Of a stretch of 64,000 nt of DNA, positions 7,332 through 16,194 are shown piece by piece (position 1 is the stretch's first letter; the number at the start of each line of letters is the position of its first letter). The stretch comes from Arthrobacter sp. SW1 (GTDB lineage: Bacteria > Actinomycetota > Actinomycetes > Actinomycetales > Micrococcaceae). The stretch covers positions 62,001-126,000 of the forward strand of contig NZ_MJLT01000002.1 in assembly GCF_001766675.1 (NCBI RefSeq). Reading direction: 5' to 3'. The position numbers were made by a program, and so were the translations under genes. The notes beneath the pieces are model-generated. The model had not been told where the DNA came from, did not search any database, and worked only from the letters and a program-made list of their open reading frames with translations.

Positions 7332-10300
7332 CTATCTGAAGTCCCGCGACTTCGGCGCGGCCGGCAAACCCAGGGCCTCCAGCTTGTCCGCAACCAGGTT
7401 GGTGACGCCGTCCGGCGAACGCTCCAGGAAACCACGCACGATCAAGGCCACGGCTTCCCGGGCCACCCGGCGGTGGCGCTTCCACAGCCCTACGCTGCAG
7501 ATCACGTTCAGGATGCCGCCTTCGTCTTCGAGGTTGACGAAAGTGATGCCCTGCGCGGTCTGCGGCCGTTGCCGGTGCGTGACGAGCCCGGCGGCTTCGA
7601 TCCGGGTGCCCGGTGCAACGTCCGCCAAGCCGTCGATCCGCACCACGCCGCGCTTCTCCAGCGTGCCGCGGACATGGCGCATGGGATGGTCGTCCGTGCT
7701 GACCCCCGTGGCCCACAGGTCCTGGATGACGCTCTCCTGCGGCGAGAGCTCCGGCAGCAGCGGCAGCTGGACGGGAAGCTGCGTTCCCGGAAGCTGCCCT
7801 TTCCGCTCCAAGGCGGCGCTGCCCGCCTGCCACAAGGCTTCCCGGCGGCTCAGGCCCAGGGAATCGAGGGCACCGGAGGAGGCGAGCGCCTCCAACTGTT
7901 CGGCGCTGAGTTCCGCCCGCCGGGAAAGATCGGCCATGTCCAGATAGGGGCCGTTCTCCTCCCGTTCGGCGACGATCCGTTGGGCCACCTCGCTTCCGAT
8001 GCTCGTGACCCCGTCCAGGCCAAGGCGTACTGCATGGGTGGCGTCCCTGCGGTGCAGGTGGTCTTCCACCGGAAGCGCCGGGTCGAACGGCCCGGGCTTG
8101 GGATGCTCGGGGAGCAGGCAGGAGTCCATCCCCCGGGAAGGGGCGGCTGGCGCGCCCGCCGGCCGGCCGCCGTCGTTCCCTTCGCCGTTGTCTTCCCAAG
8201 GCTCCGGTTCCTCCAGTGCCTCGAGGGTCGCCTCGGCCCGGGAGCGGAGGATGTCCGGCCGGAGCACCTTGACCCCGTGCCGGCGGGCATCGGCCACCAG
8301 GCTCTGCGGGGAGTAGAAGCCCATGGGCTGTGCCCGGAGCAGCGCCGCCAGGAACGCCCCCGGGTAGTGCAGCTTCAGCCAGGAGCTCGCATAGACCAGC
8401 ACCGCGAAGCTGAGCGAGTGGGACTCCGCGAAGCCGAAGTTCGCGAAGGCTTCGATCTTGGCGTAGATCTGGTCGGCATCGTCCTTGCTGATCCCGTTGG
8501 CCGCCATGCCGTCATACAGCTTGGCCTTGAGGGATTCGATCCGTTCCACCCCGCGCTTGGATCCCATGGCGCGGCGGAGCAGATCGGCGTCCTCCGCGGT
8601 GCAACCGCCGACGGCGACGGCCATCTGCATGAGCTGCTCCTGGAACAGCGGAACGCCAAGGGTCCGTTCCAGCACGGGTTCCAGCAGCGGATGGAGATAG
8701 GTGATGTCCTCCTCGCCGGAGCGGCGGCGGATGTAGGGGTGCACAGCCCCGCCCTGGACCGGGCCGGGCCGGATGAGCGCGATCTCCACCACGAGGTCGT
8801 AGTACTCCCGCGGTTTCAGCCGGGGCAGCGTGCTGATCTGGGCCCGGGATTCCACCTGGAACACCCCGATCGAATCGGCCCGGCACAGCATGTCGTACAC
8901 CGCGGCCTCCTCCTTGGGGATGGTCTCGATGGTCCATTGCTCGCCGAAGTTGTCCCGGATCAGATCGAAGCAGTACTGCAGCGCCGCGAGCATTCCCAGG
9001 CCCAGGAGGTCGAACTTGACCAAGCCCATCCATTCGCAGTCGTCTTTGTCCCACTGCAGCACCGTGCGGTCTTCCATCCGGGCATGTTCGATCGGCACCA
9101 CTTCGCCCACCGGCCGTTCCGTGAGGACCATGCCGCCCGAGTGGATGCCCAGGTGCCGGGGGAAACCCATGATCTGTTCGGCAAGTTCCAGCACCGGGCC
9201 CGGGATGCCGTCCTCCTGGCCTTCCTCGACGCCGTTCCAACGGTCGATCCGTTTGGACCAGGCGTCCTGCTGCCCCTGGCTGTAGCCCAGCGCCTTGGCC
9301 ATGTCCCGGACGGCGTTCTTCGGTCGGTAGCTGATGACGTTGGCCACCTGTGCTGCGTTGAAGCGGCCGTACTTGCCGTAGACGTACTGGATGACCTCCT
9401 CCCGGCGGTCCGAATCGAAGTCGACGTCGATATCAGGCTCTTCCTCGCGGAGGCTGGAGAGGAACCGTTCGAACGGCAGCTTGTAGAAGATGCTGTCGAC
9501 GGCGGTGATCCCCAAGGCGTAACAGACGGCGGAATTCGCCGCCGAACCACGGCCCTGGCAGAGGATGCCGCGGGAGCGGGCGAACTGCACGATGTCGTGG
9601 ACGATCAGGAAGTAGCCGGGGAAGTCCTTCGCCTCGATCACGGCCAGTTCCTGTTCGATCCTGGCATGGACGTCGGCACGGTTGCCCGGATACTTCTCCG
9701 CCACGCCCCGCCTGACGAGTTCCCTCAGCCAGGAAATGGGCGTGTGGCCGTCCGGGACATCGAGCTTGGGAAGCTTCGGCCGGGCCGCTCGCAGCTGGAA
9801 TGCGAGATCGTCGGCCAGCTCCACCGTGCGTTCCACGGCCCCCGGATAGCGGGCGAACCGCGCAGCCATTTCGGCCCCGCTGCGCAGGTGCGCTCCGGAG
9901 CCGGACGGAAGCCAGGCGTCCAGTTCATCCAGGCTGCGCCGTGCCCTGACCGCGGCGAGCGCCGTGGCCACGGGATATTGCTCCGGCACGGCGTAGTGCA
10001 CGGCATTGCTGGCGATCAGGGGAACCCGGGCGCGCTGGGCGATCCGGGCGAGGGCATCGTTGTGGTCCGTGTCCAAGGGGTTGCCGTGGTCGAAGATTTC
10101 CACCGCCACGTTTCCGTGCCCGAAGCGTTCCAGCAGGGCATCGAGTTCCCGTGCCGCGGCCGCTTCGCCCTCCGAGACCAGGGCGCGGCGCACGGAGCCT
10201 TTGCGGCATCCGGTCAGGACCAGGCAGTGGCCGTGCAGGGTGTCGGCCAGGGCATCGAGGCTGTAGACCGGCTTGCCTTTTTCCGCGCCGGGATCCAGGT

Positions 10301-10802
10301 GGGCAGCGGTCAGGGCGGAAGCCAGGCGGTGGTAGCCCTCCTCCTTGCGGGCCAGGACCAGCAGGTGTTCGCCTTCGGGGTCGGCTTCGCCGTGCTGGGG
10401 TTTGCGCAGGCCGAGGGAGAGCTCACTGCCGAACACGGTCTTCAGCTGGTAGGCCTCCGCGGCTTCGGCCATCCGCACGATCCCGTAGAAACCGTTGTGG
10501 TCGCTGAGCGCGAGGGCATGCAGTCCCAGCCGTACCGCTTCCTCCACGAGTTCCTCGGGCGAGGAAGCGCCGTCGAGGAAGCTGTAGTGCGAATGGGCGT
10601 GCAGCTCCGCATAGGGAACCGCTCCGCGGGCGGGAAGTTCGGGCCGGGGACGGTAGGGGCCGCGTTTCCGGGACCAGGCCGGACTGTCCCCGCCGTCGCC
10701 CTTGCGCGTATGGTCCCGGGGCCCGTCGCCTTCGCGCGGGAGCCTGCCGGAGAGGGTGCCTTCGAATTGCGCCCAGGTCAGTGGTGAATTGTGCCAGCCC
10801 AT
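7332..10802 (-). CDS. dnaE2: error-prone DNA polymerase III alpha subunit, DnaE2
   Basis: This 1156-residue C-family polymerase is the catalytic subunit of the SOS mutasome, which carries out translesion synthesis and damage-induced mutagenesis with ImuA and ImuB. It opens with the conserved MGWHN and has a PHP domain from about residue 65 (ELHAHSHYSFLDG, then LSDHNGFYG). The palm acidic residues lie in EEPDIDVDFDSDRR (about 453-466). The C-terminus carries a tandem helix-hairpin-helix region and an OB-fold (GLVTHRQRPQTAQGITFVNL). An acidic, proline-rich insertion near residues 860-920 is longer than I expect for mycobacterial DnaE2. The start is fixed by the conserved N-terminus although its ribosome binding site is weak. 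It lies 48 bp after imuB. Confidence 0.95.
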   Translation of the reverse strand: MGWHNSPLTWAQFEGTLSGRLPREGDGPRDHTRKGDGGDSPAWSRKRGPYRPRPELPARGAVPYAELHAHSHYSFLDGASSPEELVEEAVRLGLHALALSDHNGFYGIVRMAEAAEAYQLKTVFGSELSLGLRKPQHGEADPEGEHLLVLARKEEGYHRLASALTAAHLDPGAEKGKPVYSLDALADTLHGHCLVLTGCRKGSVRRALVSEGEAAAARELDALLERFGHGNVAVEIFDHGNPLDTDHNDALARIAQRARVPLIASNAVHYAVPEQYPVATALAAVRARRSLDELDAWLPSGSGAHLRSGAEMAARFARYPGAVERTVELADDLAFQLRAARPKLPKLDVPDGHTPISWLRELVRRGVAEKYPGNRADVHARIEQELAVIEAKDFPGYFLIVHDIVQFARSRGILCQGRGSAANSAVCYALGITAVDSIFYKLPFERFLSSLREEEPDIDVDFDSDRREEVIQYVYGKYGRFNAAQVANVISYRPKNAVRDMAKALGYSQGQQDAWSKRIDRWNGVEEGQEDGIPGPVLELAEQIMGFPRHLGIHSGGMVLTERPVGEVVPIEHARMEDRTVLQWDKDDCEWMGLVKFDLLGLGMLAALQYCFDLIRDNFGEQWTIETIPKEEAAVYDMLCRADSIGVFQVESRAQISTLPRLKPREYYDLVVEIALIRPGPVQGGAVHPYIRRRSGEEDITYLHPLLEPVLERTLGVPLFQEQLMQMAVAVGGCTAEDADLLRRAMGSKRGVERIESLKAKLYDGMAANGISKDDADQIYAKIEAFANFGFAESHSLSFAVLVYASSWLKLHYPGAFLAALLRAQPMGFYSPQSLVADARRHGVKVLRPDILRSRAEATLEALEEPEPWEDNGEGNDGGRPAGAPAAPSRGMDSCLLPEHPKPGPFDPALPVEDHLHRRDATHAVRLGLDGVTSIGSEVAQRIVAEREENGPYLDMADLSRRAELSAEQLEALASSGALDSLGLSRREALWQAGSAALERKGQLPGTQLPVQLPLLPELSPQESVIQDLWATGVSTDDHPMRHVRGTLEKRGVVRIDGLADVAPGTRIEAAGLVTHRQRPQTAQGITFVNLEDEGGILNVICSVGLWKRHRRVAREAVALIVRGFLERSPDGVTNLVADKLEALGLPAAPKSRDFR

Positions 10803-10850
10803 GGTGTCTTTCTTGCTTGGTGTTGCCGGGGCAGCGGGGGAGCGGTGCCC

Positions 10851-12500
10851 TTAGTCGTAGCGGGCTTCGGCCCACCAGCGTTCGCCGGACAGGAGCAGGA
10901 GCCAGGCGTCGCCGTCGCCGTCGACAATCTGGAAGCGTTCGGCATGGCGACGGCGGTCCTCATCCCACCAGCGCTGCCGCAGCGGCCAGGGGCCGGTCCA
11001 TTCGGTGACCTGCCGCCGCGGTGCCCGGCTTCCGCCGTCGGCATCCGGGCAGAACCAGGCCGGCGGGGAAAGGAGCACCCCGCGGGGATCGATGCGGACT
11101 GTTTCGCCGGCCGCATCCAGCAGCAGGACAGGAACAGGGGAGGCGAAAACCGTGGCCGGCTGGGGATCCGGGATGCTCCCCGGCCACGGCCTGGCCGCCT
11201 GGAGGGCGGCCTCCCGCGGAACGGGATCGCCCCACGGGGTGAGCAGCCGCCGCTCATGCAGCACCCGTCCGCCCGCGACGGCGGGAACCAGCACGGCGTC
11301 CTGCCCCAGCATGCTTTGGAGCCGGCTCAGCCCGTGGTGGATCTTCTCTTCGGCACCTTCCCCGAACAGGTCCTGCCCATGGCCGGTGATGGAATCCGTC
11401 CGGCCGGGGATCAGCTCCACCCGGACAATCGCCGAGGTGATCCCGCCCGCCCCCTGGATGCCGGAAGGGTCTGCGGAGCGGGGCTGGAGCTGCCAGCGCA
11501 CCCGGTCCACGACGTCGCTCGCCATGAAGTGGCGGGGATGCCCCCACAGCCGCTCCGAACGGGTGCCGGAATCGTCCGTCAGTGCGACCTTCAGCTCCGT
11601 GCATACCAGGCCGGCTTCCTGCAGCGCCGCGATGAACTCCCCGGCCGGTGCACGCAGCTGGAAGGCAATCTGGTCGATACGGTCCAGACCGGGATCGAAA
11701 TCCACCTGGCGGTCAAGCTTCCTGGGCGGAACCCGGGGCACTACCGCTGTAGGGTCTTCGCCGCGGGCCATGGCATGGGCCAGGACCCCGGCCTCACCGA
11801 AACGGGATCGGACATCGGACAGCGGCAGCCGGGCGAAATCACCCAGGGTGTGGATGCCAAGCCGTTTCAGCAGGGAAGCCAGGCCCGGCTGCTCCAGCGC
11901 TTCCACCGGGAAGGGAGCCAGGAAATCCCGTGAGGTGTGCGGGGGCAGCACCATGAACGCGACGCTTTCGGTGGTGCTCCGGGCGGCCTGCACGGCCGCG
12001 AAAACGGAATCGGCAACCCCCACCCGGGCTTCGACACCCAGGGAATCGGCGGCATCGAGCACCGCCCCGGCAGCTGATTCCTCGCTGCCGTAATACCGGG
12101 CGGCGCCCCGGATCCGGATGGCACACAGGCCGGGGCGCAACACATCGACGCCCGGGCTCCGCTCTTCGAGGGAAGCCAGGACGGGCTCGAATTCCCGGGC
12201 ATCACGGAGGGGATCCGCAGGGCACACTGCCAGGGTGGTGCAGCGGGTCTGGGCTTCCCTGATCCGCAGCCCCCGGACCACTCCTTCGTTCCGGGCCTCG
12301 GCCGAACACGCCGCCACTTTCCCCTGGGCGATGACAGCTGCGGGACCATCGGCCGGAAGATCCTCCGCCAAGCGGGCGGCAACAAGCGGCCAGTCCGGGA
12401 ACCAAGCCACCATGGCCCGCGAAACCGTTCCGCCGGGGGCCGGCGTCGGGACCCCTGGTTTCGGGGGCATTGTTTGTGGCCGCATCGTTTTGTGGCGCAC
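10851..12500 (-). CDS. imuB: ImuB, catalytically inactive Y-family polymerase-like mutasome subunit
   Basis: This 549-residue protein has the Y-family fold, but the first catalytic acidic motif is replaced by AWFPDWPLVAARL (about residues 32-44), as in ImuB proteins, which act as adaptors rather than polymerases. GHGQDLFGEG (about 374-383) contains a Q-x-L-F element in the place where ImuB carries its beta-clamp-binding motif. The C-terminal region ends in SGERWWAEARYD, typical of the family. It starts at GTG two bases after the imuA stop, implying coupled translation; in-frame ATGs at 12485 and 12470 are alternatives. Confidence 0.92.
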   Translation of the reverse strand: MRHKTMRPQTMPPKPGVPTPAPGGTVSRAMVAWFPDWPLVAARLAEDLPADGPAAVIAQGKVAACSAEARNEGVVRGLRIREAQTRCTTLAVCPADPLRDAREFEPVLASLEERSPGVDVLRPGLCAIRIRGAARYYGSEESAAGAVLDAADSLGVEARVGVADSVFAAVQAARSTTESVAFMVLPPHTSRDFLAPFPVEALEQPGLASLLKRLGIHTLGDFARLPLSDVRSRFGEAGVLAHAMARGEDPTAVVPRVPPRKLDRQVDFDPGLDRIDQIAFQLRAPAGEFIAALQEAGLVCTELKVALTDDSGTRSERLWGHPRHFMASDVVDRVRWQLQPRSADPSGIQGAGGITSAIVRVELIPGRTDSITGHGQDLFGEGAEEKIHHGLSRLQSMLGQDAVLVPAVAGGRVLHERRLLTPWGDPVPREAALQAARPWPGSIPDPQPATVFASPVPVLLLDAAGETVRIDPRGVLLSPPAWFCPDADGGSRAPRRQVTEWTGPWPLRQRWWDEDRRRHAERFQIVDGDGDAWLLLLSGERWWAEARYD

Positions 12501-12502
12501 GC

Positions 12503-13171
12503 TCAGGCCCCGATCCGGTACGCGGAGGCCTTTTCCGGAACTCCGCCGGAGAGATCCACGACGGCGGTCCGGGACGCACCCCGCAACGCCACCTCAACGC
12601 GGAGCTCCTGGCGGGAGAGGTGGCCGTGGCCTTGGCCCAAGCCCTCCCAGTCCTGGCCGCTGACCCTCAGCACTGCTTCGCTTTGCGGCCAGTTCCCTGC
12701 CACGAGGAGGACGGAGCCGCGCTCGCGGAGCCGGGCACCGAGGCGCGCGGCATCCGCCGGAGCAGTCCGTGCCGGGGCACAGGCAAGCACCACCGGAAGG
12801 ACATCCGTCATGGCTGCGAGCACCTGCAGCCAGCGCTCGCCGGGATCGGGTACCAGCACCAGCCGGTCCAAGGCGACGCCGAACCCTGCGGCGGCTTCCA
12901 CTCCGAAATCGGGAAGCCCCATCACCCCGCACCAGGCGCCGTTCAAGGACGGGCCGGCCAGGAGCGCCATGGCCAGGGACATGGAACCCTGCAAGGAATA
13001 GACGCCGCCGGGCCGCAGGCCTGCGGGCAGGACCCGCTTAAGTGCCGGAACCACGGGCAGGGAATGCTCCCGTGCACGCCGGCCTTGCATGAGGTGGATC
13101 CGGGTCTGCAGATCCTCACCCGGCGGGGTGCGCAGGGGAGCGGGAAGAGGATCGGGCAGTGCTGCTGGCAT
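12503..13171 (-). CDS. imuA: ImuA-type mutasome protein
   Basis: This 222-residue RecA-like-fold protein is the first gene of the imuA-imuB-dnaE2 cassette. The family has a degraded RecA core; here LPAGLRPGGVYSLQGSMSLAMALLAG (about residues 47-72) stands where a Walker A would be but lacks GKT. It is thought to bind ImuB and to recruit the mutasome. No Shine-Dalgarno sequence precedes the ATG at 13171, and a LexA-type box ends only about 10 bases upstream. The transcript may therefore be leaderless or nearly so. Confidence 0.85.
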   Translation of the reverse strand: MPAALPDPLPAPLRTPPGEDLQTRIHLMQGRRAREHSLPVVPALKRVLPAGLRPGGVYSLQGSMSLAMALLAGPSLNGAWCGVMGLPDFGVEAAAGFGVALDRLVLVPDPGERWLQVLAAMTDVLPVVLACAPARTAPADAARLGARLRERGSVLLVAGNWPQSEAVLRVSGQDWEGLGQGHGHLSRQELRVEVALRGASRTAVVDLSGGVPEKASAYRIGA

Positions 13172-13181
13172 ACTTCAATGT

Positions 13182-13197
13182 TCGAATATATGTTCGA
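13182..13197. promoter_or_regulatory. LexA (SOS) box of the imuA-imuB-dnaE2 operon
   Basis: Read on the minus strand this is TCGAACATATATTCGA. It differs by one base from the actinobacterial LexA palindrome TCGAAC-N4-GTTCGA, and it sits immediately upstream of imuA. It predicts DNA-damage induction of the mutasome. Confidence 0.85.
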
Positions 13198-13275
13198 ATA
13201 CGTCAATCGGGAGCGGGCTGCCGGAAGCGCCGGAGTGCCGGGCGTGGAGGTGGGCGCCGAAGGACTATCCACTTG

Positions 13276-13305
13276 TTTTAAAAACCCTGCAGGCCGGTAA
13301 AATTT
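13276..13305. promoter_or_regulatory. possible butyrolactone-receptor operator upstream of the AfsA-like gene
   Basis: An imperfect AT-GC-AT dyad is present: left arm TTTTAAAAACC, GC-rich centre CTGCAGGCCGG, right arm TAAAATTT. ScbR/ArpA-type receptors bind elements of this general form (AT flanks around CCGG-containing centres). It lies 37 bp upstream of the start codon. The match is by eye only. Confidence 0.35.
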
Positions 13306-13341
13306 GCTCATTTACGGGTCAAGAATAAGAGGCGCATCGAG

Positions 13342-14250
13342 TTGGGTGAGCAGCATGCGGGCGACGGCCGGAGGCGGGCCGGGGCGCTTTTCGAATCCTC
13401 CGTGCGGCGGGGCCTGGTCCACAAGATTTCGCTGTCGGAAGTCTTCCTGACGGACTTTATCCAGGTAGCTCCGCAGCGGTTCACGGCAGGAGCCCAGTGG
13501 CCGCGCTGGCACGTCTTCTATGGGTCCGGGGACGGATGTCCGGACTCGGCGCTGATGGCGGAGACGCTGAGGCAATCGGTGATCCTGCTGGCGCACCGCA
13601 ACGGGGTTCCCATGGACCACAAATTCCTGATGCCCCGGATCGGCGTCTCGCTGGAGAACGTCACGCTGGATCCTTCGGTCCCCACCCAGCTGTCGGTGGA
13701 CCTGCAGCTCCGGGATGTGAAGCTCAGTGCGGGAAGACCCGCTTCACTCAGTGTCGAAGCGCGGTTCACGGTGGACGGCGAAACCATCGGAGAGGGCAGC
13801 GCCGGAGCCAGGATCGTGACGCCGGCAGGTTATGAACGCTTCCGCCGTTCCGCCGCGGTGGGACGGCCGGCCTGTGGCGGCGAACTGCTCGAGGCGTCGG
13901 CAGTGGGCCATGCGAGCGCCCGGAACGTCATGCTGGGCCGGGAGGTCCGGCCGGGAGTCTGGCCCTTGCGCGTGGACACCAGCCATCCGATCTTCTTCGA
14001 CCATCCGCTGGACCATGTGCCTGGAATGCTCCTGATCGAAGCGGCGCGGCAGGCGGTGCGCGCCGCCACGGGGTGTCCCGGCGCGGACTTCGCATGCTTT
14101 GAGGCGGAATTCGTGAAGATCGTGGAACTCGCCGATCCCGCCGAACTTGCCGTCTCGCTTCCCGGCCCCGGAAGCCAGGACCTCTTCGAGGTCAGGGTCC
14201 TCAATGACGGGGAAGTGCTGATGCTCCTGCGTGCCGCCATCCGCGGCTGA
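13342..14250 (+). CDS. AfsA/ScbA-family gamma-butyrolactone biosynthesis protein
   Basis: This 302-residue protein has the double AfsA hotdog layout. The first repeat begins at VHKISLSEVFLTDF (about residues 26-39). The second begins near NVMLGREVRPGVWPLRVDTSHPIFFDHPLDHVPGMLLIEA, with the FFDHPLDHVPGMLLIEAARQ signature (about 217-236) characteristic of AfsA proteins. In Streptomyces, AfsA condenses a beta-ketoacyl-ACP with dihydroxyacetone phosphate, the first step to A-factor-type signals. The start is a TTG with AAGAGG upstream; no in-frame ATG precedes the domain. A ScbR-like TetR gene is convergent to it and an SDR gene follows. The function is inferred from family and context. Confidence 0.85.
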   Translation: MGEQHAGDGRRRAGALFESSVRRGLVHKISLSEVFLTDFIQVAPQRFTAGAQWPRWHVFYGSGDGCPDSALMAETLRQSVILLAHRNGVPMDHKFLMPRIGVSLENVTLDPSVPTQLSVDLQLRDVKLSAGRPASLSVEARFTVDGETIGEGSAGARIVTPAGYERFRRSAAVGRPACGGELLEASAVGHASARNVMLGREVRPGVWPLRVDTSHPIFFDHPLDHVPGMLLIEAARQAVRAATGCPGADFACFEAEFVKIVELADPAELAVSLPGPGSQDLFEVRVLNDGEVLMLLRAAIRG

Positions 14251-14283
14251 TGCTGCCTGTGGCTTGCCCCCTCCGGGCCGGCG

Positions 14284-14886
14284 TCAGGGTTTGACGGCCG
14301 CACGGCCTGCGGGGCTGATGGCGGGCATCATGAAGTCCCACATGTCTTCGATCCGCTTCAGGACATCCTGCCTGCCTGTCATCACATTGGACACCATCTG
14401 GCTGCCGGTGAACGAGGCCACAAGGTAATGCGCGAAGTCGCCGGCATCCAGGTCTTCCCGGATGTCCCCTTCTTTCTGGGCCTGCTGCGTCAGGTACTCC
14501 ATGGTGGCCATCCAGTCCTTGTACGGGCCCTTGACGTCCCCGTTGAAGGCCGAGGCCTCAAAGGTCAGCCTGATCCCCGCGCGCACCACGGGCTCATCGA
14601 GCAGCTGCTGCCCGAACGTCCTGCACATGGTGACCATTGTTTCCAGTGCGGGAAGGTTGGCTGCGGCGATCTTCTCGCCGGCGATCCGTACGATGTTGTG
14701 CTGTTCGGCGATCACGGCCAGGGCGAGGTCTTCCTTGGATTTGAAATGGAAGTAGAGCGCCCCTTTGGTGACGCGGGACCGCTTGGTGACGTCACTCAGG
14801 CTGGCGTTTCCGTAGCCGACTTCCTCGAAGATGGAAGCGGCGCCTTCGATAATCGCCGTTCGCGTGGCTTGTGCTCGTTGTTGCAT
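14284..14886 (-). CDS. TetR-family regulator, ScbR/ArpA-like butyrolactone receptor candidate
   Basis: This 200-residue protein has an N-terminal TetR HTH (SLSDVTKRSRVTKGALYFHF, about residues 30-49, followed by KSKEDLALAVI). The wording VTKGALYFHFKSKE and the length match gamma-butyrolactone receptors of the ScbR/ArpA group, which release DNA when they bind their ligand. The ligand-domain segment FEASAFNGDVKGPYKDWMATMEYLTQAQ-like region is also consistent with that group. It converges with the AfsA-like gene (34 bp between stops) and diverges from the SDR gene, so it probably regulates both, though I see no perfect operator in the 79-bp divergent gap. Confidence 0.8.
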   Translation of the reverse strand: MQQRAQATRTAIIEGAASIFEEVGYGNASLSDVTKRSRVTKGALYFHFKSKEDLALAVIAEQHNIVRIAGEKIAAANLPALETMVTMCRTFGQQLLDEPVVRAGIRLTFEASAFNGDVKGPYKDWMATMEYLTQQAQKEGDIREDLDAGDFAHYLVASFTGSQMVSNVMTGRQDVLKRIEDMWDFMMPAISPAGRAAVKP

Positions 14887-14965
14887 GTCAGCGTCAGGAC
14901 CTCTCCGGTTCCCCGTCCGGGATACTTGGGTTCATGATTCCATCGTTTGCCAGGGCCCGCAGGGC

Positions 14966-15904
14966 ATGACAAGCACTGCTGGCATGCTCTCCGGAATTGC
15001 CGTGCTGGGCGCCACCGGCTTCATCGGCCGCCGCATTGCCGCGGCACTGGCCGATACCGGAAAGGCCCGGGTGGCCTTGCTTTCCCGGAATCCTTCCCAC
15101 CGGCAGCCGGGCGACCCTGCCTGGCTGCAGGGGCGCCATGCGGACAAAGCCATGGTGGACATCACTGTACCCGGTAGCCTGCTGTCGGCTTTGGAAGGCG
15201 CCGGCCTGCCCGGCGTGGTGGTCCATGCCGTTTCCTATGTCGGCCCGGACCCGGTCCTGGCGCGGCAGGTCAATGAGGAGGGAACGCGGCATGTCATCGA
15301 GCAATGCCGCCGGGCCGGCAATCCCCGCCTCATCTACCTCAGCACGGCCAGCGTCCATGGCATGGGTCCGCACCGGGGCGGCGGGCCGCGTCCGTACCGG
15401 CCGGCGTCGGCCGCCAGCGCCGCACGTGCTGCGGCCGAGCGGATGGTCCTCGATTACGGCGGTGAAGTGGTGCGCCCGAACCTGGTGCTCGGCGACGGCG
15501 ACCGCTGGGTGGCGCCGGGACTGTTCAAGATCCTGGATGCCGCGGGCGGTTGGCCGGGAGACGGAACCGCGCGCCTGTCCGTGATCGACGCCGGAAGCCT
15601 GGGGGCATTGGTAGCGGGACTGGCGCTCGCCGGACCGCAGCCCGGCAAGGCCTTCTATGCCGCTTTTCCTGAACCGGTACCGGTGCGGCGCCTGATCGAA
15701 GGGCTTTGCAGGGAAGCCGGCCGGCCGCGCCCTCAAATGCTGGGCGACGTTCCGGAAGCATGGGAGGCGCTGTGGGACGCCGGGTTCAGCCGGCACCAGA
15801 TCGACCTTGTCACGGTGGACCATTACTACCCCTCCGAGCGGTTGTGGCGGATCAGTGGCGTGGCTCCGGAAACAGTCCCCGAAACCGTGATTTTCCGGTC
15901 ATAA
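14966..15904 (+). CDS. NAD(P)-dependent epimerase/reductase (extended SDR), probable partner of the AfsA-like enzyme
   Basis: This 312-residue Rossmann protein has GATGFIGRRIAAAL near the N-terminus (about residues 13-26) and the SDR segment YLSTASVHGMG (about 126-136). The usual catalytic YxxxK is not evident; the equivalent stretch reads PYRPASAASAARAA, so it is an atypical SDR. In Streptomyces butyrolactone loci, SDR reductases complete the signal molecule, which suggests the same here by context. The ATG at 14966 was taken because it precedes the Rossmann motif at the usual distance; its ribosome binding site is weak and an upstream in-frame ATG at 14888 is possible. Confidence 0.7.
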   Translation: MTSTAGMLSGIAVLGATGFIGRRIAAALADTGKARVALLSRNPSHRQPGDPAWLQGRHADKAMVDITVPGSLLSALEGAGLPGVVVHAVSYVGPDPVLARQVNEEGTRHVIEQCRRAGNPRLIYLSTASVHGMGPHRGGGPRPYRPASAASAARAAAERMVLDYGGEVVRPNLVLGDGDRWVAPGLFKILDAAGGWPGDGTARLSVIDAGSLGALVAGLALAGPQPGKAFYAAFPEPVPVRRLIEGLCREAGRPRPQMLGDVPEAWEALWDAGFSRHQIDLVTVDHYYPSERLWRISGVAPETVPETVIFRS

Positions 15905-15989
15905 TCCGTTGCCTGAACTTTTCAGCCCGGAAACCGGATGCATGGTTTGTTTAACACTGATTATGACCCTACACTGAGGGGCAGGCCAG

Positions 15990-16093
15990 TGGCGGTTCGC
16001 ATGCCGGTCCCTGGAAGCATGTGCTGCGGAAATGGGGGGAGGTGCGGCCGTTCGACCGCACCTTATCCGCAGCACCTGCTGCGCGAACCGCCA
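15990..16093. repeat. long nested inverted repeat upstream of tRNA-Ala
   Basis: Three pairs of perfect arms nest around one loop: TGGCGGTTCGC (15990-16000) with GCGAACCGCCA (16083-16093); GTGCTGCGGA (16021-16030) with TCCGCAGCAC (16066-16075); and AGGTGCGG (16040-16047) with CCGCACCT (16056-16063). That is 29 paired bases in a 104-bp element. The internal bulge 16001-16020 begins ATGC and ends GCAT. It lies in a 290-bp gap with no gene and has no T-run, so it is not a simple terminator. Confidence 0.75.
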
Positions 16094-16194
16094 CAACGCC
16101 TGAATCACGCTCGATTTCCTATCTCACACCGTTGTGGTTTAGTATTGACGAGTTGCTTCGGCGGGAACGGAAAGGTTCCTGCCGGGTGATTTCC

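Noticed and set aside
7473..10787. 1104-residue plus-strand open frame
   Set aside because: It is the mirror of dnaE2; the translation is rich in G, R, H and P with no domain, and the opposite strand carries conserved polymerase motifs.
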